This document shows, in pieces, positions 1 to 10,609 of a DNA stretch of 64,000 nucleotides. Source of the DNA: Lunularia cruciata (Eukaryota; Streptophyta; Marchantiopsida; Lunulariales; Lunulariaceae); assembly GCA_948567375.1 (NCBI GenBank), contig OX419755.1:13521001-13585000 (forward strand), in the 5' to 3' direction. The notes below the pieces were generated by a model, which saw only the letters and a program-made list of their open reading frames with translations, was not told the DNA's origin and made no database searches. The translations under genes and the position numbers were made by a program. Each line of letters opens with the position of its first letter. Position 1 is the first letter of the stretch.

Positions 1-439
1 TTGATACCAGCCATGGGTCGAACATCTGTAGTACGATGACATCCTGGAATCCTGAATAAAATTGTGTTTAACGTGTTCAAACCATTGTGATCATGAATCC
101 CAGCTTTTCAACCGGTCCTTGTGGGTGAGGACCGGACCAACGGTACTTCGGGTAAGCTGAACCTAGTGATCTCTGAATTGGAGTTGATAAACCTCAACTA
201 CGTGAGAAAATCCTTGTGGGACGCACTGTGGAAGTTAGGCTTATGTATTAGCTTTCCATGTTTCTGGTTGAAAGGAGAAACACGAAATGAAAATGCAAAC
301 TTTACTGAGTCTGGGAAACAAGTACTCCTGGAGAGCTAGGTCCCAAAGACGAATTTATATGCACTCATCCCTCCCTTGAGTGTGCACTTCTATTCGCTTC
401 GTCCTCAGCAAGGTCATCTCGATCAGACGGTTATGAAGG
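1..439. other. Unassigned left edge
   Basis: No gene could be recognised here. A 72-codon open frame at 121-339 has no family signature. The stretch lies directly upstream of the LRR array and may hold more decayed coding sequence of that gene. Confidence 0.3.
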
Positions 440-1265
440 ATGGTCCAATTTCTTCTCGACGTCCAGCATGGTTTTCGTGGGTCTTGTTTTCCTTGGAAGC
501 GAATCACGATAATAGAGCTGAACCATTATAAACTGGAGTCATTGCCGGAATCAGTCGGGGGACTTCTTCGCCTGAAGGAATTGAAAATAGTTGGCTGTTC
601 ACGGTTGCACGCCCTTCCCAGCAGTTATGGAAACTTAGCCAACTTGGAACAGCTAGAGTTGAATAGCTGTGAGAAACTGCAGTCATTGCCGGAATCATTC
701 GGGGGACTTCTTCGCCTGAAGGAAATGAAAATATACAGCTCTTCAGAGTTGCAAGTCCTGCCCAGCAGTCTTGGAAACTTATCCAACTTGGAACAGCTGG
801 ACTTATCTCGGTGCTGGGAATTGCAGCCAATGCCGGAATCATTCGGCAACTTCTTAGCCTGAAGCAGTTGAAAATGGATTTTTGTGCAGAGTTGCAGGCC
901 TTTCCCAGAAGTTTTGGAAACTTAGCCAACTTGGAGCAGCTGGACTTATCTCAGTGCCTGGAACTGCAGTAAATGCCGGAATCATTCGGGCAACTTGGAA
1001 CAGCTAGCCAACTTGGATCAGCGATCGATCAAACTTTTTCAAGTCTTGTAATAGTAATTTGGTGTGATGAAGTTCCGGCCATTTTGCAGTCAGGAAACTT
1101 GCCAAGTTGTGGCGGCTCAAGTTGTTTCGGGGTCCCCATCTGCCGTAATTGCCGAGTCCATTTGTAAAAATACTTCACCGAATCTGGAAGTATACTGCTC
1201 AAAGTTGCACCGCCTCCTCTAAGTTTAAGAGAATAAGCCAAACTGGAACAACTAGGGCTCCACAC
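440..1265 (+). pseudogene. Decayed plant LRR array (NB-LRR-type resistance gene fragment)
   Basis: An open frame from 440 to 862 encodes alternating 24-residue leucine-rich repeats. One repeat type reads LPESFGGLLRLKE(L/M)KI and the other LPSSLGNLSNLEQLDLS, each ending in a C..L step. This is the repeat style of plant TIR/NB-LRR receptors. At about 845 a one-base shift breaks the frame. The next frame continues with LKQLKMDFCAELQAFPRSFG and NLANLEQLDLSQCLELQ, then meets TAA at about 970 and resumes MPESFGQL. Weaker repeat remnants (LHRLL, ANLEQL-like) reach about 1260. No TIR, NB-ARC or signal peptide is visible, so this is a 5'-truncated, frameshifted relic. The 144-nt DNA periodicity shows the repeats arose by unit duplication. 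Repeat identity is clear; the parent class (TNL or other LRR) is inferred. Confidence 0.75.
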
Positions 1266-3280
1266 TTTGCCTATCTTCCAATGAAACGAGTTCCAACTGC
1301 AGACATTTAATCCAATGCTTCTCGGGTATGAAGATACGATAAGTGAATATTTAGCGAATTTTTTGGAAAATATCCTTCGAATTTTTTTGGAAAATCCATG
1401 TAATGAATTGAAGTTGATAAGTCTTACCAGGATGGGCCATAAACTCGCACAATCATTCTTCTAAACTACAACGTTATCAATCATCGTTCCTGGGATCGAT
1501 AGAACACTAAGAAACCTTTGAGATGCAGTTCTCAAGAGACTCGCTAGTGACAATCATGAATATGTTTATGTGCTATATGGTTCTTAAACACTGTAGACGT
1601 AGACGATAGATCATTGCATTGCTGTAGAATCCATGACCTGACGGACATATTAACTAAAAGTGGAAACTCTGGATACTCTATGTAGTTGTACATGGTGACC
1701 TGCAGTTGAGTCTCCTCGGAATAACATAATTTTGGCATAATGGAGCGACTGTCACCTTCAGGTTCCTATGTAAAGCATGTTAGCTTGAAATCTCATGGTT
1801 GAGCAGTTACGTCTTTCGAGATAAACAGTATTCTGAATGTGTTTGCAGCAAAGTTGTGCGATCTAATGTTAACTGTGCCGAGATGCGCACCATATGCATG
1901 TAACAAACAAACTATGAACAGACTTGGAACTAATCAACTTGTTGGGGATGTGAAGAATCTTGAACGGTGCGGTGGCCCAAGTATTGGAAAGTAAACTAAA
2001 AAAGACATATATGAGTTGCAACCAACACCAGATTGGAAGCCAAAACCCGGAACAACTTGAGTTCAACGTGGAGACTGAGTTGATCTGGAACCACTTGAAT
2101 CCAACGTTGCTTGCTTTGCCTAAAATTCCATTAAAGTTGAACATTTGTTTGTCATTACTTTCGACACATCTTCACAGTAATGAACGGCAGTTGATTCCAT
2201 CACATGATTACAAACCAAGAATTGGCCGCATTTTCCACCTGTAAAATTAAGGGGACACATTATAGAGAAAGCTAGACATGAATAATTATAAGAGAGTTAC
2301 AAAATTCCTAACAATTGACAAAAGACTCGTGAAATTTCACGGATATCTCGTCATACACATGTAAACTTGTACGGGACAACCTTATCAAAAATTGGCAACG
2401 CAGCCCTGAAGGAGATCGAAGTCCACACTGATGAAAACTTTTAATCAGATCCATTTCAAGAAGTGGCGAGTGAAAATCATCTTAAGATTGTATGCTCTTC
2501 GCTCTAAGAACTGCGACTTGATGTGTACTGTTGTCTAATACACAGACCTGCCGTACACCAGTTTAAAGACGAAGGTTTAGTCCAAAGGTCCGAAGGTTTA
2601 GTTTACTTTGGCACGGTGTCATCGCGATGTCAGTTCGGATGAAGTTTGCCATCAGTGCCAATGTTGTGATGGAGAATGTTGATCGACACCATGTAACAAA
2701 CTATGATTAGGTTTGATCAACTGGTTAAGACTCATGTTAGGAACTTGTTAAGAACGGTGTATGTTATGGTCGATGTTGGAAACTAAACATGCGCATGAGT
2801 TCCATCAAGACGACTTCTAAAACTGCAATTGCAGAGCTTGTCGACACCTCTAAGTTCCTAACAGGACGAACTTATACCTACTTCCGAAGGAGCGGATTTT
2901 CTAACGACGTGAAAAAGTATACGTCACCGCTAAGTAGATGAATGGTGCAACCTTCTTTGAGTCTCAACTCAACTTTCAGAAATAAACTTGATTTCAATGT
3001 CTGCCATGACATACACAAAAAAAGTAACCATCGATTTGCAGGTTTCCTTCCCAAAAGAAAACATTTTGGCAATGAGTAGTACTTTCCAAACATTGACGAG
3101 GGGCACAAGCACCTTTTCTCTTTATATCTCAAGAACAGCTAGTGAACAAGAGGAAACATGGTAATCCATGTCTACCGTCCTTTCGACAAGTTTGAAGAGC
3201 ACGGACAAATGAAGAGGAAAACATCCACCATAATATTTATGCTCAGTCGAAACTTGATTTCTTGTGTATAAGCAAGGTCT
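1266..3280. other. No recognised gene
   Basis: I see no supported gene. A 94-codon open frame at 1960-2244 contains a phrase like PEQLEFNVETELIWNHL and LLALP, which could be a further decayed LRR remnant, but this is weak. Other open frames here show no family features. Confidence 0.3.
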
Positions 3281-3284
3281 GCGA

Positions 3285-3595
3285 TTCCTCAGTTCGTTCA
3301 GATTCTATTCTCCACGGACGATTTTGCCGACTAGAGCATTAGGTGTGGGTCCTTTCCTTACTAAGAGCCGAAGAAGACAGGAAAGCTAGATTCTGCAGAA
3401 TGGTTACGTCTTACGTCCAAACGTGGTTTCCTATAGCTAAGAAAGGTGTGTGATTCCTGAGTTTGATCACATTTTATTCTCCACGGACGATATTGCCACC
3501 TAGACCTTTAAGTAAGTGGTTCTTACTCTTACTTAAAGGTCTAGGTTTGTAAGAAGACAGGAGTGCTAGATTCTGCAGAATGGTTACGTCCTGCC
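3285..3595. repeat. Imperfect direct duplication, period about 170-180 bp
   Basis: Two copies of a block share the phrases ATTCTCCACGGACGA (about 3308 and 3477), AAGAAGACAGGA (3371 and 3551) and CTAGATTCTGCAGAATGG (3386 and 3566). The offset shifts from about 169 to 180 bp because of an indel. The second copy contains the 18-bp inverted repeat listed separately. It lies just downstream of the stop codon of the minus-strand cyclophilin-like gene. Confidence 0.75.
3499..3545. repeat. Perfect 18-bp inverted repeat with 11-nt loop
   Basis: The left arm CCTAGACCTTTAAGTAAG (3499-3516) is exactly complementary to the right arm at 3528-3545. It sits inside the second copy of the direct duplication and could form a stable hairpin on either strand. 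It is about 130 bp beyond the stop of the minus-strand gene, so it would fall in that gene's 3' UTR. Confidence 0.85.
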
Positions 3596-3674
3596 AGTAC
3601 TGGGCAGGTCTAGGTTGCTTAAAATCTACTGTAACGCTCATTTTGTCAAGATGTTGGGTAATTCAGGAGGGAAT

Positions 3675-6192
3675 TCAAGTCTCTGATCTGACCTTAAAAA
3701 GTACTTGGTTAAGAAGCATTCGCAGAACAGTGCCACTAGAATGGGTCTCCTGTCTTGTAGGAAGGGCAACAAGTCTCCGCAGCACATTCCAGCTCTTGAG
3801 GCCCACCACCTGATGCGACTCGGTAAGTATAACGTCACTCAGATCAATGTGTGTTTTGTTCTAAGGTTGACCGTGTCAACTCTGATCACTCGAAAAAAAC
3901 TCAGCTGTGGAGTCCACAGCTGATCAAAGTTTCCCGACTAAAAGTCTTAGATAACACGACACTATACTGAGTGTGGTACGATCTTACCATTGCCCACACA
4001 GAGAAGCTTCCATCCCAGTCAGAATGCGCTTCTAAATTGAAGAAGAACTCACTGGTGCCCTGGATGTGGAACACCCACTTCAGAATTGACCACCTGTTGC
4101 GAAAGGAAAAGTTCAAGAACTCGAGAAGTTGAGCACTAGACGAATGTGATGGTCTAATAGGACTTTAAGATTCAAAACTTTGATCACCTAAGCAGAGCCC
4201 AAGTATTGAGGAATTACCGTAATAAGAGACTGCAGATTGCGCCGCCATGGTGGCCGAGCGCAACCTGCCAGGGGACGTTGTCGACAGCGCCTGTGGTCCA
4301 TCCATGTCCGGTCCTGGCTTTCCCTCTCGCCTGAAGGCAGTAATGAATGTGGTTTGTCCTTTGCTCATTGTTTTTGATTCGTTGTCCTCCACTGAATTTA
4401 TTAATTCAGGGCGAGTGTAGTTAACTTCTATGGGGACTTCACCACCTTTGCCTGAAATTTCGGGAACGCCGAATGTAGAATCAACAAACATCTGCCCATT
4501 TAAGTAAAATCAACAGTACTGTCATTGATATTGTGGGGCAGAAACCTTTGTATTATTCAAAGCAGATTCCACAGGCAGATCCTTTGTTTCTTGCCGACCA
4601 CAGGAATACAAGCCATGCTGCAGCAGAGCATAGCTACACAAGCACACGCACAAAACGTTCTACTGGTAATATAGAGTTCACAAAGGCTACAATGCTCATG
4701 ATACAAGAGGACCCCCCAGAAGATTCGGCATGCACGGTTTAACAGACTTTAGAGACCTCATCTTGGAAACTAACAGTGTGCATTAAGGCACAGAGGACAG
4801 TTTTTAGCAATTTCACGAAATAACTCATGACGGAAAAACTATCACTGGGTACTAGGATGTTACCCCGGCCGGATGCTGTCTCAACCCTCATCAATAGTGG
4901 GACCAGCAGGCTCCGCACGATAGAATGAGCATCCATCCATGAGCCCTTGATTCACTATGCTCTGCTCAAGCACATCACCACATCAACTCCTGGATGAGAG
5001 CAGCACACAACAACGTCCTCAGCTCGTCTCTACTCAGTTCTCTTTAATCATCTTCCCGCTTTTTCAGTTGTTTTGCAGTCTCTTCGTGTGAAAAGATACA
5101 GTAAGAAGCTCTTCTTAAATTCGCTGATCATGCTCGGTATATGGTTCGGGACAAGGATAGTCGGTAAGATTATGAATTCAAAATTGCTGCAAACATGTTT
5201 CAGATGCAGTCAAAGATATACTGGTACAATAGGAAAATAGATTTCTTTCCAAAACTAACCTGTATGTAGTTCACAGAATTTGGAGCGATATCTCCCCCAA
5301 GTTCCACTGTAATATCCTGCGCAAAGTCGAAGATAATCAAATTTTGTTGCGAGACAGGTCATGGATATCATAGAAAACAGAGACACTCACTATAACTCGT
5401 AACGAGGGCCCGTATTCGACAATTGTATTGAGGCATAATCATTGAATGGAAACAACGAAAGTTATTTGACAGCCTACAAATTATACGGCCTCATCTAAAG
5501 AAACCAGAAAGAGGGCGCAGTTTGGTAGAGAAGACCAAATATTCCTTCCGTGACTTACACCAAGAAAGAAGGCCGATCAAACTTCTCAGATTGCATTTTG
5601 ATTTCAGCACTGTAGAATTCATGCCCTCTTTCAGCGGGTTCCTTGGTTTCCAACTGCTCATACATTTGGTAAAAGTATATATATTGGAATAAACTCATGT
5701 AATGCCAACTTTGAGTCTCATTCTGGACTCTTTAACTCCTGGCCAGGTTAGCGTCTTTCTAATATTGGTACACAGAATTGTTATTTGATTTCAAACAGTT
5801 TTGGTTCAGCCAGTCCTCCAGGAAAGGAACCCCCGGAGAAAATACCCGAATGTATGCAAAATTGGAAGTAAGTGCCATCAACGGCGAACCCGAATCTAAT
5901 ATTTTAAACATGATCACTCGAATTTGAGGGAAACCTTAAAGGAAATCCTAGGCAGGTTTTCAAAAAAGAAAGCATAGAATCAATCAATCCATGACTCAAA
6001 GAACTGGAAATAGAGCTGTCTATTCTCACCTGTGAAACTTTTGATCGCACTGCTCCGTTTGAACGATATCTCCGAGTAACCTACAAATGCATCCTCGCGT
6101 GATCCGGTGTCTGCAACGCAAAACATGAGAAACCACGCAAACACCGGAATCAGAGTAAACCCGAATCGTCGTCGTCTCCGCGATTTCTCCAT
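3675..6192 (-). CDS. Cyclophilin-like single-pass membrane protein, multi-exon (one internal exon unplaced)
   Basis: Exons in minus order are 6192-6030, 5895-5846, 5653-5561, 5316-5260, about 4961-4887, a gap, 4059-3988 and 3809-3675. All have GT-AG borders and compatible phases except across the gap. The first exon encodes MEKSRRRRRFGF followed by a hydrophobic segment (IPVFAWFLMFCVA), a type II signal anchor. Then come ITVELGGDIAPNSVNYI, like the cyclophilin opening strand and 'AP.SV..F' helix, GCSFYRAEP (cf. FHR), GTSEFFFNLEAH (cf. GSQFFI), WDGSFSVWAMVV (cf. FGKV) and WNVLRRLVALPT (cf. V..I...PT). This order matches the cyclophilin fold, but the usual QGG and other catalytic positions are not seen, so peptidyl-prolyl isomerase activity is doubtful. 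The exon between 4887 and 4059 must start in phase 1 and end in phase 0; I could not place it. It may be present but divergent, or lost. Likely an ER/Golgi protein by topology. Confidence 0.55.
3901..3923. repeat. Perfect short palindrome
   Basis: TCAGCTGTGGA and its complement flank a single G. It lies inside the last intron of the cyclophilin-like gene. No function is assigned. Confidence 0.6.
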
Positions 6193-6299
6193 CTTCGACA
6201 AGACCTCTTCTCCGCTCTCCACAGCAGCTTCTGCACCCAATGAAGCACATCGATCGAAACCACCATCGCTGCGCTGCATCGGTGGTTTTGCTAAAACAG

Positions 6300-9200
6300 C
6301 TAACTGCCATGTAAACCCCCAGGGAAGAAAGGATAGAAGAAAAAAGGCGACCGCGTAGGAAAAATGAAGGATGGGCAGACCCCATCAAGCCGCACAAGGG
6401 AGAGAAAAAAAAGGTAACATGGGGCTAAGCCCCAATAGAGTCTGAATGAGAAGTCTGCCCTAACCGCACTTAAGATATCCGAGCTATGCAAGTAGTACAG
6501 TCTACACACAACTGGTCTACACACAACTGGTCTACACACAACTGGAGCATCCGAAGAAACATCACCTAATGTGATTGCTCTCCTATGGATTGCACCAGCC
6601 ACTGCCCTCTGTAGAGCAATAGATACACGCTGTCTAAAGTAAGCTACAAAGTATGAGAGTGAGAGTGGTACCCCCTGCCACCTAACATGATAAGCTCTCG
6701 CGCACTCCCTGACAAATGTGTCAAATGCCGTGTCCATCGCTCCATATAACTCCAAGGCTAGAGGAACAAAGAGGTGACCTCGCTGCATGCCCCTATACTT
6801 GGAGACCTTGCGACCTGCTGCTGCACTCGCCGCCCATCCAGGGGGATGGGTAATCACTCCCTCCGAAACTGTATCTCGCGTAGGGTCCGTCACCACGACA
6901 TCCGCTACTGTCACCTGATCATCTCGGACCAAGTATAAGTCTGCCCTGACACATGTCGTCTGCAACGCATACGAACGCTCCCTCCAAGCCAAGTATCCAC
7001 TCTCTCGTGCCATAGCAAACACTATGTCTCTAATGGCATCATGGGTAGCTATCCTCTGTCCTCCAAAAGGACACCGTGTCATGTGGACCGCCGCTGCATC
7101 TAGTGTAGAACCACACTCACAAGTGAGTAGTGAAGATGCAGATGGGTGGACCAAACTTAGGCGAAACCTCATCGCTGTAGAGAAAGTAGCTGGTGCGAGT
7201 CGGAAAGCCCTAATGCATGGTCAAGCTAGGATCCACGAGCCTGCACCCTTGCCGGAGCAAGAGCGTAGACATGCTCTAGTAGCCTGAGGAATGGACGAGT
7301 CAACTAAGAGAGAATGTAGCGTATGCTCACACTGTCGCTCCATCAAGGAAGACTGTAGACCTCTAGTCCAATCTGACGATAGTGAAGCAAACGGTGGAAA
7401 ACCCTCTCGTGCTCGTGGAGATAGACTATCTCTCGTCTGCCGCAATAACACCTGGAGAGAAAAGGATCCTCCCTCCACCTCTGTCACATAAGTCTCCAAA
7501 ACCGGCCTATAAGCAACCACAAAACGAGAGGCAAGTAGGGGTGCCGAGAGAGCCCAACTACCCAAAAATGCTATAAGTGCCATCTCCTCCATAGAAAGCA
7601 AGCCAACCTCACCACATGAGATCGGTAGAGCCGTCTGTCTACGTGCCAAATCCCCTGTCACACACTCAAAAGTCCCTGGTCCAATAATATCACCAAAGAC
7701 TCCCATAATCCTCCTATCAAATGCTCTCAGATGTGATAGGAAGGACGATGAGGGGGGAACTGTACGGATGAGGTAGGATGGTCGACGAGCAATACTGGAA
7801 GAGAGTATACCAAATGCCACCTGCGGATCTCCTAGTAATGGAAGGTCATCCACATGGAGAACATCCTCTACAAGGGCAGCGTCCAAGAAGCGTGTGACAA
7901 AATCCTCCGATCCTATTGGCACTCCAAGAACACAAAGTCCCTATGTGGATGTGATACACCCCTCTGGAAGCTCAAGGTGGGGAGGGATACCTAAAGGGGA
8001 CCATGCCCTACACTTTGACACCTTGACTCTCAAGCCTACTAGATGTAGCTCGGTAGTCAAGTAGTCAAAGGCCTGCCTAATCTGATCTACAGGGCCTACG
8101 ATGTGTGTATCATCTGCCAAGGATAGAAATACACAACCTGGCATGGCCAAAGTAGTAGACAGGAGAGCTCTAAAGTGAGCCATGGCAAATAAGGGCCCCC
8201 CCAAAGGATCTCCCTGACGTGTACCAACAGCTGACTCCAAGATGGTGACTCCCTCCTGTGAACCACTATGCTGGTAGTAAAGGGAAGCAGGAGAGCCATA
8301 AAAAGACCGCACAAAAGGAATGAGACTCGCCAAGGATCCACCAGCCTCCCTAAGCTCTCTAAAGATGGATGCACGTGAGACGCTATTAAAAGCGTTCTCA
8401 ACGTCCACCTGTAGGACGACCCACTCCGGATGGATATCTAGGAGTGCTCTAATGCCTAGAGATATAGCCTCACATCCTCTAGGTGTAGCTACTCCAAACT
8501 GATGTGGACTAAGGTGCTACCAAAAGTGAGAACGATGCTGAAGGACAATGGTACGACTGACCAAACGCAAAAAGATCTCTCCAATAGCAATCGGTCTAAT
8601 GCCTCCCGTGTCCTTCTCGATCGCGAGAAGTCAACTAGCACCTAAGACCCGACTAACAGACATAGGAATATCTCCTCTCGCTACTGCTGCAGCCACCTGA
8701 AACAACTCGGTAAAACCACTAGAAGGATCATCTGCCTGGAAGCAATCTCTAAGGTGCTCATAAACCATCCCTGACAAGCCTCCTGAGGAAAGGCGAGGGG
8801 CAGTGCACAATGCTTGTGCAAATAGCGACCTATCAAGACATAAAGGCTGCTCAAGCTGATAATCTAAGACCTCTAGTGGTAGTCCCTCTACTGCTATAGG
8901 ATGCAATGAGCGTAGGGAAGAGATGGTCTCATCAATAGGACTCGCTATAGACAGAGGGTGTAGCGCTCGTGCTGCTCTACTAAACTCTCCCGCCTGACCC
9001 AATGTCCTACATCGTCGTAATCGAGTGGAATCTGTGGTATCCTGTGGCGATGTCTGTCTCCTAAATCATGTAGCCCTAACAGACTCCTCTTGAAGGGCTG
9101 CCCAATCCCCCGCTCGGAATCGACGAAATCTAGCCGCCACCTCTCTATGCCCCGCACGTCCCCCTCTAGCATAATGAAGACACCATCAAGGGAGTAGGAG

Positions 9201-9623
9201 GAATAGGAACAACGCTAACTCGTCCAAGGGATCACGTGCCAAACGATCCAGTGGTAGGCGAAAAGCCTGTCTAGCCTCATCATGGAGTGTGCGGTGTAGC
9301 CTATGGAATAGACATGGACATGGAAAACTAGTCTCAAATAACCCCAAAATGCAACCCGCCTGAGAAGCTAACCACTCCCACGACTCGATCGGTATCCCTG
9401 GAACGATCAACAAAGGTATAGAAGAAGCGTGCGTAATCCCGAGTGTCACTGCTGTCGATGTGGTCGCTCGTCTCACGTGGGCATCCCAAGTGGTCCAATC
9501 ATAGTCCTTGTGCATCCTTCCCACATGGGTCTTTACCCCTTGCGAGGTAAAGCGTCGGTGACACACCGTGCATGGTGTATCCCGACCCGCTCTAGGCGAC
9601 CCCACATGGGAAGGTGTAGCCAT
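6300..9623 (-). pseudogene. LINE polyprotein, one reading frame with six in-frame stops
   Basis: Starting at the ATG at 9623, one frame runs about 3.2 kb. It holds a C2H2 finger (C18, C21, H33, H38), RT motif A VDVENAF (about 8410), motif B RQGDPLGGPLFA (about 8215), catalytic LADDTHI (about 8110), a CECG...H...C knuckle (about 7065-7125), and an endonuclease core RADLYLVRDD...ADVVVTDP with a later K..KY (about 6800-6960). The frame is interrupted by stops at 9186-9188 (TGA), 9066-9068 (TGA), 8631-8633 (TGA), 8517-8519 (TAG), 7941-7943 (TAG) and 7221-7223 (TGA). I see no frameshift before a one-base insertion near the C-terminus, which replaces the normal end (near 6425, judged from copy B) and lets the frame run to 6300. 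Catalytic residues are intact apart from the stops. Confidence 0.85.
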
Positions 9624-9772
9624 GGCTAGCACAAGAATAGTGATAGTAACACATGATACTCCTCTCCATATCTCCCCATATCTGCAAAACCACAACCCCT
9701 CACATCCCAACTCACATAAGAAAACAATCTCTCTCACAATCCTAAAATCTATAAACTCCCATAACTTTCAAT
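6336..9772 (-). mobile_element. Near full-length R2-like non-LTR retrotransposon (copy A)
   Basis: The element runs on the minus strand from about 9772 (last homology to the 5' leader of copy C) to about 6336, where the shared 3' tail (CTTGATGGGGTCTGCCCATC ... GGTCGCCTTTT) ends. It encodes, in order, a C2H2 zinc finger, reverse transcriptase, a CCHH/CCHC-like knuckle and a restriction-like endonuclease. That is the domain order of the early-branching R2/NeSL/CRE/Utopia group rather than plant L1 or RTE, which use AP endonucleases. The 3' end lies about 140 bp upstream of the start codon of the cyclophilin-like gene, in the same orientation, so it is in that gene's promoter or 5' UTR. Exact ends and target-site duplications were not resolved. 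Confidence 0.85.
6501..6545 (-). repeat. Three exact copies of a 15-bp unit inside the LINE ORF
   Basis: The unit TCTACACACAACTGG is repeated at 6501-6515, 6516-6530 and 6531-6545. On the coding strand it triples a VVCRP peptide near the C-terminus. Copies B and C have only one such unit, so this is a recent local expansion in copy A. Confidence 0.9.
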
Positions 9773-9929
9773 TTCCGTCTCCAAAAAGGATACGGACATA
9801 TCATAATTCTTAATTAAACAAGAAAGGATTATCCTGGTACGGTACTATGTTTGATTACGTTTGAGCCCAAAGACTAGCTAAATATTAGAACCAAGAATTA
9901 GGAGATGATTGTTGAGTAAAAGGAAGTTT

Positions 9930-10430
9930 TAAGAGTTTACTTGTCTAAATTGATAAATATATTTTGTTACTTTCCGCAAGATTTGGTGTATATGTAGTGT
10001 TTGCATATTTGGAATTATTGCAAGTAAATTCCATAGTTGTAAGACATTCATCTTAGTTGATATGTTGATAGAGGCACAAAGCATATTCTCCAAGGTGCAA
10101 TTTTTATGTTTAGTTTGTCCATTAGTTTGAGGATGATAACTCATGGACAAAGAAAGCTTAATGCTAAGTAGCTAAAAGAGTGTTTATTAAAAAAAATTGG
10201 TGAATCTAAGATCACAATTGGAAACGAGTACTTAAGGCATCCATGATGCTTGAAGACATTCGCAAAAAAGATTTATGCCAATGTTAGAGCATCCATTATA
10301 TCAAAGGTTGGTGTCAAATAGATATGCTTACTAAGCTTCTCAACTAACACCATAATTGTTGTGTGCTCTTGTTTTGTCTTGGGCAAGGATATGATGAGAT
10401 CTAAGCTCATATTGTTGTCAAGAAAACAAT
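9930..10430 (-). pseudogene. Ty3/gypsy integrase relic
   Basis: Read on the minus strand, 10430-10200 gives DLIISLPKTKQEHTTIMVLV and EKLSKHIYLTPTFDIMDA, and 10150-9930 gives SMSYHPQTNGQTKHKNCTLE. These match the integrase core of Ty3/gypsy elements (DLI..LP.T..G...I.VVVDRL.K..H..PT and SYHPQTDGQTE..N..LE). Stops and drift show the element is dead. No LTRs were located, and the flanking 9773-9929 stretch shows nothing further. Confidence 0.75.
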
Positions 10431-10609
10431 CTATATGTTACAATAGTGCTATTTAGTGTGATAGGTAAACTGATAGGAAATTTTGTAGATTTAGTTAAAA
10501 TGCTAGTTGCAAGTAGTAACTTTTGGATTCCAACAAAGAACTTTAGTATTTGCAGAAATTAGAGATCATTAGTTTGTTATGTTGAGATGATCTAAGGTAC
10601 CATATCTAA

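Noticed and set aside
4165-4491. 108-codon minus-strand frame as the missing cyclophilin exon
   Set aside because: Its phase could fit at the 5' side (acceptor TTTCAG|GC), but the residues do not resemble the cyclophilin core and no donor with phase 0 was convincing.
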